Part shown: positions 1-5,476 of the stretch, in pieces
Layout of the letters: the number at the start of each line of letters is the position of its first letter
Position numbering within the stretch: the first letter of the stretch is position 1
Source: Gammaproteobacteria bacterium
GTDB lineage: Bacteria; Pseudomonadota; Gammaproteobacteria; Steroidobacterales; GCA-2729495
Assembly: GCA_030429685.1 (NCBI GenBank)
Contig: JAUIEY010000120.1
Location: forward strand, 1-6,131
Reading direction: 5' to 3'
DNA length: 6,131 bases
The notes under the pieces: generated by a model
What the model was told of the DNA's origin: nothing
The model's input: the letters and a program-made list of their open reading frames with translations, nothing else
The model's database searches: none
Position numbers and translations under genes: made by a program

Positions 1-1278
1 AACATGCTGATGTCCGGCCCGGCCGGCGGCGTTACCGGCGCAATCTATTTCTGCAGCCGCGCCGGTTATGATGACATTCTTACGTTTGATATGGGCGGCA
101 CGTCGACTGACGTGGCATTGATTCAGAACTCCCGGGCCCGCGTGCGCCGCGAAACTTTCGTCGGCGATGTCAAAGTGCGTGCGCCGTCGGTTGACGTGCG
201 TACCGTGGGCGCCGGCGGCGGCTCGATTGCCTTCGTGCCGGAACTCACCGCCGCGCTGCGGGTCGGCCCCGAATCGGCAGGTGCGGTGCCCGGTCCGGCC
301 GCTTACATGAAAGGCGGTGACAAGCCGACTGTATGCGACGCTAATGTGGTGCTGGGTTACCTGCCGTCGGATGTGCAACTTGGCGGCAAGATGGAAATTT
401 CCAAGGAAGCGGCGGAAAAGGCCGTGCAGACCATCGCCGAGCCGCTTGGAATCAGCATGCTGGAAGCGGCGGAAGGCATCATTAAGGTGGCGAACGAGGC
501 CATGTTTGGTGCGCTGCGTCTGGTTTCGGTCGAGCAGGGCTACGATCCGCGTGATTTCGCGCTGGTTTGTTTCGGCGGCGCCGGTCCGCTGCATGGCAAT
601 GCCATGGGCATCCTGTCGGATGCGTGGCCGGTGATAGTGCCGCCCGGCCCGGGCGTGCTGTGCGCCCGCGGTGATGCGACCACCACGGTGCAGGATGAGG
701 CGACCCGCACTTACATTCGCATGGCCGAGGATGTCAGTTCTGAAGAACTGCTTGCCGACCTTAAGGCGCTCGAGGAGCGTGCTGCACAGGCTCTTATCGA
801 AGACGGTATCGGCAAGGAAGATCATGAAGTCACGTTCCAGGCCGATATCCGGTATGCCGGTCAGGCTTTCGAGATTACCGTTGATTTCACCGAAACCGAG
901 CTGAAGGAACGGGGTGTCAGCGTTATTACTGATCAGTTCGACGAGGAGCACGACCAGTTGTTCAGTTTTAAACTGACCGATGGCCATGAAATTCTGATGA
1001 TCCGTGCGGTCGTCAAGGCCAAGGCAACCGATATGGCCGCGGCGACGGTTGGCTCCGCCGACAAGGAACTGCAGGACTGCATCATCCATGAGTCGAAGTT
1101 CTACTATGACGGTGGATGGCACGAAGCGCCGCTATACGACCGCACTTTGCTGCATCCGGGCATCATCGTGCCGGGGCCGTCCATTGTTATGGAAATGGAC
1201 TCAACCACGGTGATCCTGCCGGGCCATGCGGCTGAGGTCGACAAAGTCGGCAATCTGCTGATTAACCCGACCAAGTAA
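1..1278 (+). CDS. hyuA: HyuA-like hydantoinase/oxoprolinase ATPase subunit, 5' truncated
   Basis: This is the C-terminal 425 residues of a hydantoinase A/oxoprolinase-family subunit; the frame is open at base 1, so the gene begins upstream. Full-length relatives are about 680-720 residues, so roughly 260 residues (the N-terminal Hydant_A_N domain) are missing. Seen in the fragment: SGPAGG at residues 5-10, the actin-like ATPase phosphate motif DMGGTSTD at 30-37, GAGGGS at 70-75, RVGPESAGAVPGP at about 87-99, a second nucleotide-site motif FGGAGPLH at 191-198, and the family C-terminal signature DSTTV-x2-PG near residue 400. In this family the subunit uses ATP to phosphorylate or activate a lactam, hydantoin or ketone for the partner subunit, in the cytoplasm. 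The partner hyuB follows after 15 bases, so the two should be cotranscribed. Family membership is near certain. The substrate is not: N-methylhydantoin, 5-oxoproline, caprolactam-type lactams and ketones are all possible. Confidence 0.93.
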   Translation, partial: NMLMSGPAGGVTGAIYFCSRAGYDDILTFDMGGTSTDVALIQNSRARVRRETFVGDVKVRAPSVDVRTVGAGGGSIAFVPELTAALRVGPESAGAVPGPAAYMKGGDKPTVCDANVVLGYLPSDVQLGGKMEISKEAAEKAVQTIAEPLGISMLEAAEGIIKVANEAMFGALRLVSVEQGYDPRDFALVCFGGAGPLHGNAMGILSDAWPVIVPPGPGVLCARGDATTTVQDEATRTYIRMAEDVSSEELLADLKALEERAAQALIEDGIGKEDHEVTFQADIRYAGQAFEITVDFTETELKERGVSVITDQFDEEHDQLFSFKLTDGHEILMIRAVVKAKATDMAAATVGSADKELQDCIIHESKFYYDGGWHEAPLYDRTLLHPGIIVPGPSIVMEMDSTTVILPGHAAEVDKVGNLLINPTK

Positions 1279-1293
1279 GGCGAGGAGAGACAA

Positions 1294-3162
1294 ATGACTG
1301 CAAGAATTATTGAGACCAACGACACTCCTCTTAAAAAGGTCGATGTCGAGGGCGTAACCGCCGACATCATTGAGAATGCGCTGAAGAATGCACGCATCGA
1401 AATGGATGCCGTGCTGTTCCGCACAGCCATGTCGCCAGGCATTCGGGAGCAGGGTGATTGCTTTCCGATGATTGCCAATAAAGAGGGCAAAATGGTGGTC
1501 GGCCAGTTCGGCTCCTTCATCGGGCCGTTTATGGAGGCCTACGATGACGAAATCGAAGAAGGCGACATCATCCTGACCAATGACCCTTACATGTGCAATG
1601 CTGCCGTCTCGCATCTGCCTGACTGGCTGGTCCTGAAGCCGGTATTCAAGAATGGCCGTCACATTGCCTGGACGGCAATGTTCGGGCACATGTCTGATAA
1701 CGGCGGCATGGTGCCTGGTTCAATTCCGATCAAGGCCACCAATATTTATCAGGAAGGTATTCGCATTCCGCCGATCAAGCTCTACAAGAAAGGTGAATTG
1801 CAGCAGGACGTTCTGGAACTGATTCTGCACAACGTGCGCACCTCGCAGTGGAACCGCTTTGATCTGAATGCGCTGGTGGCCGCCTGTAACACGGCCGCGC
1901 GCCGCTGTATCGAGATCGCTGACCGTTTCAGCGATGACATCTTTTTCAGCGCCATGGACATCATGCTGGAGCGCAACTACAACGCAATGAAGTTCATTAT
2001 CCAGAACTTCATTCCGGAAGAGCCGCGCGTGTTCGAGGATTACATCTGTGATGATGGCATGGGCATGGGGCCGTACAAGATCAAGTGCAAGATGTGGCGC
2101 GAAGGCGACGTTGCACATTTCGACTTTTCCGGTACGGATCCGCAGGCGCAAAGCTCGGTGAACTTTTACCTGAACGAAGACATGTTCAAAATGTTCTTTG
2201 GTTCGTTCACCATTAATGTTGTTGATCCGCATATTGTCTTCAATGACGGTTTCTATGATCTCGTTGATGTACACATCCCGGAAGGCACTCTGCTGAAACC
2301 CAAATTCCCGGCTGCCATCTCGGGACGTACCCATGCACTGGGGCGGATCTTCGACGTGTTGGGCGCCCTGCTGGGTTCCGGGGCCCCGGAGCAGATGCTC
2401 AATGCGGCCGGTTTCTCGGATTCACCGCACCTGTTCTATTCGGGTTACGACACCCGCGAAGGCAAGAACAACGAGTACTTCCAGTTGTTCCAGATTGGTT
2501 TTGGCGGGGTTCCCGGCCGGCCCGCTGGTGACGGCCCGGACGGCCATTCTTTGTGGCCCGGTTTCACTAACGTGCCGAATGAATTCATTGAATCCTATTT
2601 CCCGCTGCGTATCGAGCGCTACGAGACAATTCCGGATTCCGGTGGTGCCGGGCTGCATCGGGGCGGTAATGGCCTGAGCGTGGCATACCGCTTTTTGTCG
2701 GACGGCGCGATTGCCATCCATGACGAACGCTGGCTGACCTACCCGTGGGGTGTGCTCGGTGGTGAGGTCGGTATGCGCTCGACCAAGAAGCTGGTGCGCA
2801 CCGACGGCAGCGAAGAATGGCTGCCGTCCAAGTGTGACGATATACCAGTCAAGGCCGGCGACCTGCTGTACTTCAATACCTGGGGCGGCGGCGGCTGGGG
2901 CGACCCGCTGGAACGCGACCCGGCGCTGGTGCTGGCGGACGTGAAGCGCAATCTGGCGACGGCAGAAGGCGCCAAAGACTACGGTGTGGTTATCAGTAAC
3001 GGCGCCGTGGATGAGGCTGCGACGACCAAGCTCCGTGACGAAATGCGCGCGGCGCGCGGCGAAGTCGGGGTGTTCAACTTTGGTCCGTCCATTGAGGAAT
3101 TGCGCGCCAGTTGCCTGGCCGAGACCGGGCTGGAGCCGCCGGCGCAACCGGTGTTCCGTTAA
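1294..3162 (+). CDS. hyuB: HyuB-like hydantoinase/oxoprolinase catalytic subunit
   Basis: Complete 622-residue hydantoinase B-family protein, the partner of the preceding HyuA. The ATG is supported by GAGGAG at 1282-1287, six bases upstream, and by a normal family N-terminus (VTADIIENAL at 21-30, then RTAMSPGIREQGD at about 43-55). Other family blocks are TNDPYM at 95-100, SHLPD at 106-110, a glycine-rich PGSIPIKATNIYQEGIRIPP block at about 141-160, DFSGT near 275, GGAGLHRGGNGL near 450, and a C-terminal WGGGGWGDPLERDP block followed by YGVVI. His107, Asp110 and His132 keep the H-x2-D-x21-H spacing I recall for the Mn ligands of the acetone carboxylase alpha subunit (His150, Asp153, His175). 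That suggests a metal site for attack on the activated substrate. The protein is shorter than acetone carboxylase alpha (about 770 residues) and no small gamma-subunit gene follows, so a two-subunit hydantoinase/lactamase type is more likely. The operon ends at the terminator 27 bases downstream. Confidence 0.94.
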   Translation: MTARIIETNDTPLKKVDVEGVTADIIENALKNARIEMDAVLFRTAMSPGIREQGDCFPMIANKEGKMVVGQFGSFIGPFMEAYDDEIEEGDIILTNDPYMCNAAVSHLPDWLVLKPVFKNGRHIAWTAMFGHMSDNGGMVPGSIPIKATNIYQEGIRIPPIKLYKKGELQQDVLELILHNVRTSQWNRFDLNALVAACNTAARRCIEIADRFSDDIFFSAMDIMLERNYNAMKFIIQNFIPEEPRVFEDYICDDGMGMGPYKIKCKMWREGDVAHFDFSGTDPQAQSSVNFYLNEDMFKMFFGSFTINVVDPHIVFNDGFYDLVDVHIPEGTLLKPKFPAAISGRTHALGRIFDVLGALLGSGAPEQMLNAAGFSDSPHLFYSGYDTREGKNNEYFQLFQIGFGGVPGRPAGDGPDGHSLWPGFTNVPNEFIESYFPLRIERYETIPDSGGAGLHRGGNGLSVAYRFLSDGAIAIHDERWLTYPWGVLGGEVGMRSTKKLVRTDGSEEWLPSKCDDIPVKAGDLLYFNTWGGGGWGDPLERDPALVLADVKRNLATAEGAKDYGVVISNGAVDEAATTKLRDEMRAARGEVGVFNFGPSIEELRASCLAETGLEPPAQPVFR

Positions 3163-3189
3163 GCGCGTAAACTTGCGCCTGCGATACGC

Positions 3190-3215
3190 AAAAAAGGCCC
3201 CGTGGGGCCTTTTTT
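3190..3215. terminator. Bidirectional Rho-independent terminator between hyuB and the IclR gene
   Basis: A perfect 11-bp inverted repeat: AAAAAAGGCCC at 3190-3200, the four-base loop CGTG, and GGGCCTTTTTT at 3205-3215. On the plus strand the hairpin is followed by a T-run and ends hyuAB transcription 27 bases after its stop. On the minus strand the A-run becomes the U-tract, and the hairpin lies about 28 bases after the stop of the convergent regulator gene. One element can therefore serve both genes. Confidence 0.92.
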
Positions 3216-3243
3216 GTTGGCTGTTTCGGGCCGGCTGCGCGGT

Positions 3244-4059
3244 TCAGTCGTCACCGCTTTTCAGCGGCGATTCAATCGGCTCGCGTTGATGCTGCCGCAG
3301 AAACTCGCCGGCAATTTCCTGCGCGGTGTTGCGCAGTCGAGGTACAAAGCGCTCAATGGCTTCGGCTTCCGCCACAGCGGTGCTGGCAAAACGCATGGTA
3401 AGCACCGCCAGCAGCCGATCCTGCACGATTATAGGTACCGCCAGGCTGGTCTCGTCAGAAACCCGGCGCTTGCGGTGCCACAGGGCGAAACCGCGCTTGC
3501 GTGCTTCCACCAGCGTTTCGTAGATTTTCTTTTTGTTGCGGGCTGCTGCATTGGCTTCGTCCTTGGAGCGGGCCAGCATGTCGAGCAGGGTATCGCGTTG
3601 TTCTTTGGGACAGAAAGCCAGGTAACACAATCCTGCTGCAGAGGTCAGAATGCCGACCCGAAAGCCGGGTCCGCGCTTCTCCACGGCCAGCGGGCTGCGA
3701 TGATCCGTTGTCTGCCGCACCAGCATGCTATTGCCGGAGAGTGTGGCAATCGCGCAGGGCCAGATGAGTTCCTGGCACAGGCTGTACATATATTCCCGCG
3801 CGACCAGGGTGATCCAGGCCTCATCGTCGAAGCCGTCACTGAGGCCCCGCACCATGATGGTCAGGCGGTAGCGCTCATCGCTGGCAGCACGGTAGGCATA
3901 GCCGGCCACGCACAGCGTTTCGAGAATGCGATAGGTGGTCGTGCGCGGCAGGTCTATTTCGCCGGCTACCTCGGATACAGTAGCGCCGTTGTGGCGATTA
4001 AGTACATGTAAAACCTCAAGACCTCGCAGTAAGGCTCTAATCGGGCGGGTAGAACTCAT
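3244..4059 (-). CDS. IclR-family transcriptional regulator, MhpR-like
   Basis: A 271-residue IclR-family regulator, about the usual family length. Residues 7-60 form the winged helix-turn-helix: an RALLRGLEVL lead helix at 8-17, ATVSEVAGEIDLPRTTTYRILETL at 26-49 with the recognition helix near 38-49, then AGY and a wing ending in RYRLT at 63-67. Residues from about 80 to 255 are the GAF-like effector domain, with TSAAGLCYLAFCP at 139-151 and AVPI at 207-210. The LSDGFDDEAW stretch at 73-82 and the IWPCAIATLSGNSMLVRQTT stretch near 99-118 remind me of MhpR, the regulator of 3-hydroxyphenylpropionate degradation; this is recall, not a search result. The start is supported by GGAG at 4064-4067 (minus strand), four bases upstream. 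The gene converges on hyuAB and is divergent from the cytochrome pair. Control of hyuAB is plausible but the hyuAB promoter is outside the window. Regulator versus effector is not resolved, and the ligand is unknown. Confidence 0.93.
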   Translation of the reverse strand: MSSTRPIRALLRGLEVLHVLNRHNGATVSEVAGEIDLPRTTTYRILETLCVAGYAYRAASDERYRLTIMVRGLSDGFDDEAWITLVAREYMYSLCQELIWPCAIATLSGNSMLVRQTTDHRSPLAVEKRGPGFRVGILTSAAGLCYLAFCPKEQRDTLLDMLARSKDEANAAARNKKKIYETLVEARKRGFALWHRKRRVSDETSLAVPIIVQDRLLAVLTMRFASTAVAEAEAIERFVPRLRNTAQEIAGEFLRQHQREPIESPLKSGDD

Positions 4060-4109
4060 ATGGCTCCGGCTCTGATTTGCGGCAAGGGGAAATCGTCCAA
4101 CAGGCGGAC

Positions 4110-4138
4110 ATGGTAATCTGGACAGGCTCTATTTCCAA
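4110..4138 (-). promoter_or_regulatory. Candidate sigma70 promoter for the IclR gene
   Basis: Read on the minus strand: -35 candidate TTGGAA (4138-4133, 4 of 6 consensus bases), a 17-base spacer, and -10 candidate TACCAT (4115-4110, 4 of 6). The -10 lies about 50 bases upstream of the regulator ATG, a reasonable leader length. Matches of this quality occur by chance in a 200-base region, so the call rests on the spacing and position as much as on the hexamers. Confidence 0.35.
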
Positions 4139-4141
4139 TAG
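4129..4141. promoter_or_regulatory. Candidate operator palindrome over the IclR-gene -35 element
   Basis: A perfect inverted repeat CTATT-TCC-AATAG (arms 4129-4133 and 4137-4141, three-base centre). It overlaps the candidate -35 hexamer of the divergent regulator gene, where binding would block RNA polymerase. IclR-family proteins often repress their own gene by binding short palindromes in their divergent promoter region. The minus-strand reading TTGGAAATA also resembles a half of the TGGAAA-type sites bound by some members. This is an inference from position; five-base arms are short. Confidence 0.3.
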
Positions 4142-4213
4142 GCTGCGGCGCAATTGTTACAGTTTGATACACACCCCAGGCTTCTGCTGCAGGCCGCTAA
4201 AACACTGGCTTTG

Positions 4214-4238
4214 CGGTGCTGCAACCGGCCCGGTGCTG
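4214..4238 (+). repeat. Short direct repeat CGGTGCTG upstream of the cytochrome pair
   Basis: CGGTGCTG occurs at 4214-4221 and again at 4231-4238, 17 bases start to start. Between and partly within them lies an inverted repeat ACCGG-C-CCGGT at 4224-4234. The pair sits about 40-65 bases before the b561 start codon, where an activator site would be expected. GGTGCTG-like strings also occur in coding parts of the window, so this could be base composition alone. Confidence 0.2.
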
Positions 4239-4277
4239 GGCTAGTATGGCGCTCCGTAATCACGGCAAGGAAATCCT

Positions 4278-4820
4278 ATGACACAGCAACTTGCGCCCGG
4301 GGTGCAGGATCGCACCGCCACCGTGCTGGGATGGGCGATATTCGTGCTTTTTTTCATCCTGTTTTTCAACATCATCAACCTGCCGCGCACGCCGCTGGGC
4401 GAGCGTGAGGGAATGCAGCTCTGGCACGACAGTCTGGGCTGGCTGGTCGGCGTGCTTTGTCTGGTGCGCCTGTACTGGTTTGCGGCCGGGCCGAAGCCGC
4501 TGCCGCCGGCCGGCATGCCCGAAGATTCCTTTGCCTTCAGCCGGGCCATCCTGTTCGTGCTGATACTGGTGTTCGCAGCGGAGTTTCTGATCGGGATTTT
4601 TTATGCCTGGGGCGAGGGCAGGCAGGTGAATTTTTTCGGCGCGGTGATGCCGCAACTGGCGGCTACATCGGAAGGTCTGCGCAAAGCCACCGGATACCCG
4701 CACAGCGCGCTGGCTTTTTACTACCTCATGCTGTTTTGCCTCTGGTTTGCAGTCGGGATCTGGCAGCATAAAAAATACGGCAGCGGCTGGCGCCGCCTGT
4801 TTCCCGGAGCGCAGGTCTGA
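4278..4820 (+). CDS. Cytochrome b561-family membrane protein with one heme-ligand pair missing
   Basis: A 180-residue protein, close to the length of E. coli CybB (about 176), predicted to lie in the cytoplasmic membrane with four helices at about residues 14-34, 51-69, 88-110 and 143-163. Family marks are HDSLGWLVGVL-x3-RL from residue 50, and HSALAFYYL at 142-150 followed by HKK near 164 and RRLFPG at 172-177. By hand alignment to CybB as I remember it, His50 and His142 match one axial ligand pair (CybB His46 and His137). The other pair (CybB His13 and His151) falls on Gly18 and Trp156 here. The protein therefore probably binds a single heme b. The likely role is membrane electron transfer, perhaps quinol or periplasmic-donor chemistry with the cytochrome c encoded next; partners are inferred from context only. 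The start has AGGA six bases upstream. Its stop overlaps the next start by one base (TGATG), indicating coupled translation. Confidence 0.85.
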   Translation: MTQQLAPGVQDRTATVLGWAIFVLFFILFFNIINLPRTPLGEREGMQLWHDSLGWLVGVLCLVRLYWFAAGPKPLPPAGMPEDSFAFSRAILFVLILVFAAEFLIGIFYAWGEGRQVNFFGAVMPQLAATSEGLRKATGYPHSALAFYYLMLFCLWFAVGIWQHKKYGSGWRRLFPGAQV

Positions 4821-5401
4821 TGAGCGTATCCACAGGAGCTAGAATTTTTCATATTGCCGTGCTGAGCGGCTTGCTGGCGCTGGCGCTATTTTTCCCTTAC
4901 GTCTGGTTTGGCGTAACGCCCTTCAATTCCGATGCTGAATTCAGCGATGCCGAGATTCAGGCATTGCTGGCAGGAAAAGATGTACCGGATTATTACGCGA
5001 TGCCGTTGCCGGAGCGCACGCTGGATGAACTCGCCGAGCAAAAGCAGGCATTTACCTGGTGTCGCTTCTGCCACACCCTCGAGGCGGGCGGGCACAATCG
5101 GGTGGGCCCGAATCTGCACCGCATTATGGGTCAGCCCGCTTCGGTGGTGGATCACTTCTCATACTCGGAAGCCTTTGTCGAGCTGCGTGAAGCCGGCTTT
5201 GTCTGGACGCCCGAACTGGTTGCGGAATTCATTGCCGACCCCTCGGGAATGGTTCCCGGCAACCGTATGCGCTATCCGCCTATGATTGGTTACGATAAAA
5301 GCGCCGAACGCGATGCCATGATTGTTGAATATCTATGGCGCATGAGCGCACCGGATGCGCCGTCGGAAGACTCTATCCCCAGCCTGACCGCCGCAGACTA
5401 G
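4820..5401 (+). CDS. Membrane-anchored class I monoheme cytochrome c
   Basis: A 193-residue c-type cytochrome with one heme site, CRFCH at residues 81-85 (His85 is the proximal ligand). Downstream are RVGPNLH at 94-100, FSYSEAF at 113-119, WTPELVAEFIADPS at 129-142 and PGNRM at 146-150, where Met150 is the expected second axial ligand. This order is that of mitochondrial-like class I cytochromes c. Residues 12-32 form one hydrophobic helix with no obvious cleavage site, so it is probably an uncleaved anchor holding the heme domain in the periplasm. An acidic linker of about 45 residues (36-80) separates anchor and heme site, and the C-terminal 18 residues are also acidic. Translation should be coupled to the b561 gene: the ATG overlaps its TGA by one base, with GGAG at 4806-4809 and AGG at 4813-4815 upstream. 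A mobile electron shuttle on a tether, taking electrons from the b subunit to a terminal oxidase or another acceptor, is plausible but unproven. Confidence 0.9.
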   Translation: MSVSTGARIFHIAVLSGLLALALFFPYVWFGVTPFNSDAEFSDAEIQALLAGKDVPDYYAMPLPERTLDELAEQKQAFTWCRFCHTLEAGGHNRVGPNLHRIMGQPASVVDHFSYSEAFVELREAGFVWTPELVAEFIADPSGMVPGNRMRYPPMIGYDKSAERDAMIVEYLWRMSAPDAPSEDSIPSLTAAD

Positions 5402-5422
5402 CAGCAGGATAGCGCAGCAAAA

Positions 5423-5451
5423 AAAAGCGGCCCCGCAAAGGGGCCGCTTTT
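5423..5451. terminator. Bidirectional Rho-independent terminator between cytochrome c and mscS
   Basis: GCGGCCCC at 5427-5434 pairs with GGGGCCGC at 5440-5447 around the loop GCAAA. An A-run on the left and TTTT on the right extend the stem to 12 bp and give U-tracts in both directions. It lies 21 bases after the cytochrome c stop and about 25 bases beyond the mscS stop on the minus strand, so it can end both convergent transcripts. Confidence 0.92.
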
Positions 5452-5476
5452 CTTGTTCTCAGTGAGCGCTCCGGGG

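Larger units (their letters stand above)
4060..4277. other. Divergent intergenic region between the IclR gene and the cytochrome pair
   Basis: 218 bases with no convincing gene on either strand. It should contain promoters for both flanking transcription units. On the left are the Shine-Dalgarno GGAG (minus strand, 4064-4067) and a candidate minus-strand promoter with a palindrome, listed separately. On the right, AGGA at 4268-4271 is the ribosome site of the b561 gene, six bases before its ATG. A weak plus-strand -10 candidate, TAGTAT at 4242-4247 (4 of 6 consensus bases), has only a poor -35 candidate, CTGCAA at 4219-4224, 17 bases upstream, so I do not call a plus-strand promoter. I saw no FNR-type inverted repeat. 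Confidence 0.6.

Noticed and set aside
1720..2334. Open frame of 204 codons on the minus strand inside hyuB, and a similar one of 241 codons at 2422-3147
   Set aside because: Both are antisense to conserved HyuB motifs and have no ribosome site or recognisable product.
1..3162. Acetone carboxylase operon
   Set aside because: HyuB is about 150 residues shorter than the acetone carboxylase alpha subunit and no gamma-subunit gene follows. The metal-ligand spacing alone does not decide the substrate.
3202..4011. Long open frame of 269 codons on the plus strand, antisense to the IclR gene
   Set aside because: It lies almost wholly opposite a clear IclR-family gene, begins inside a terminator hairpin, and its translation shows no recognisable domain. 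It is a by-product of GC-rich codon use.
4164..4177. FNR-type site (TTGAT half at 4164-4168) upstream of the cytochrome pair
   Set aside because: The required ATCAA half four bases later is absent (ACCCC is there instead).
4260..4769. Open frame of 169 codons on the minus strand opposite the b561 gene
   Set aside because: The plus-strand frame has four hydrophobic helices, b561 motifs and a ribosome site; the minus-strand product is low-complexity and polar with no family features.
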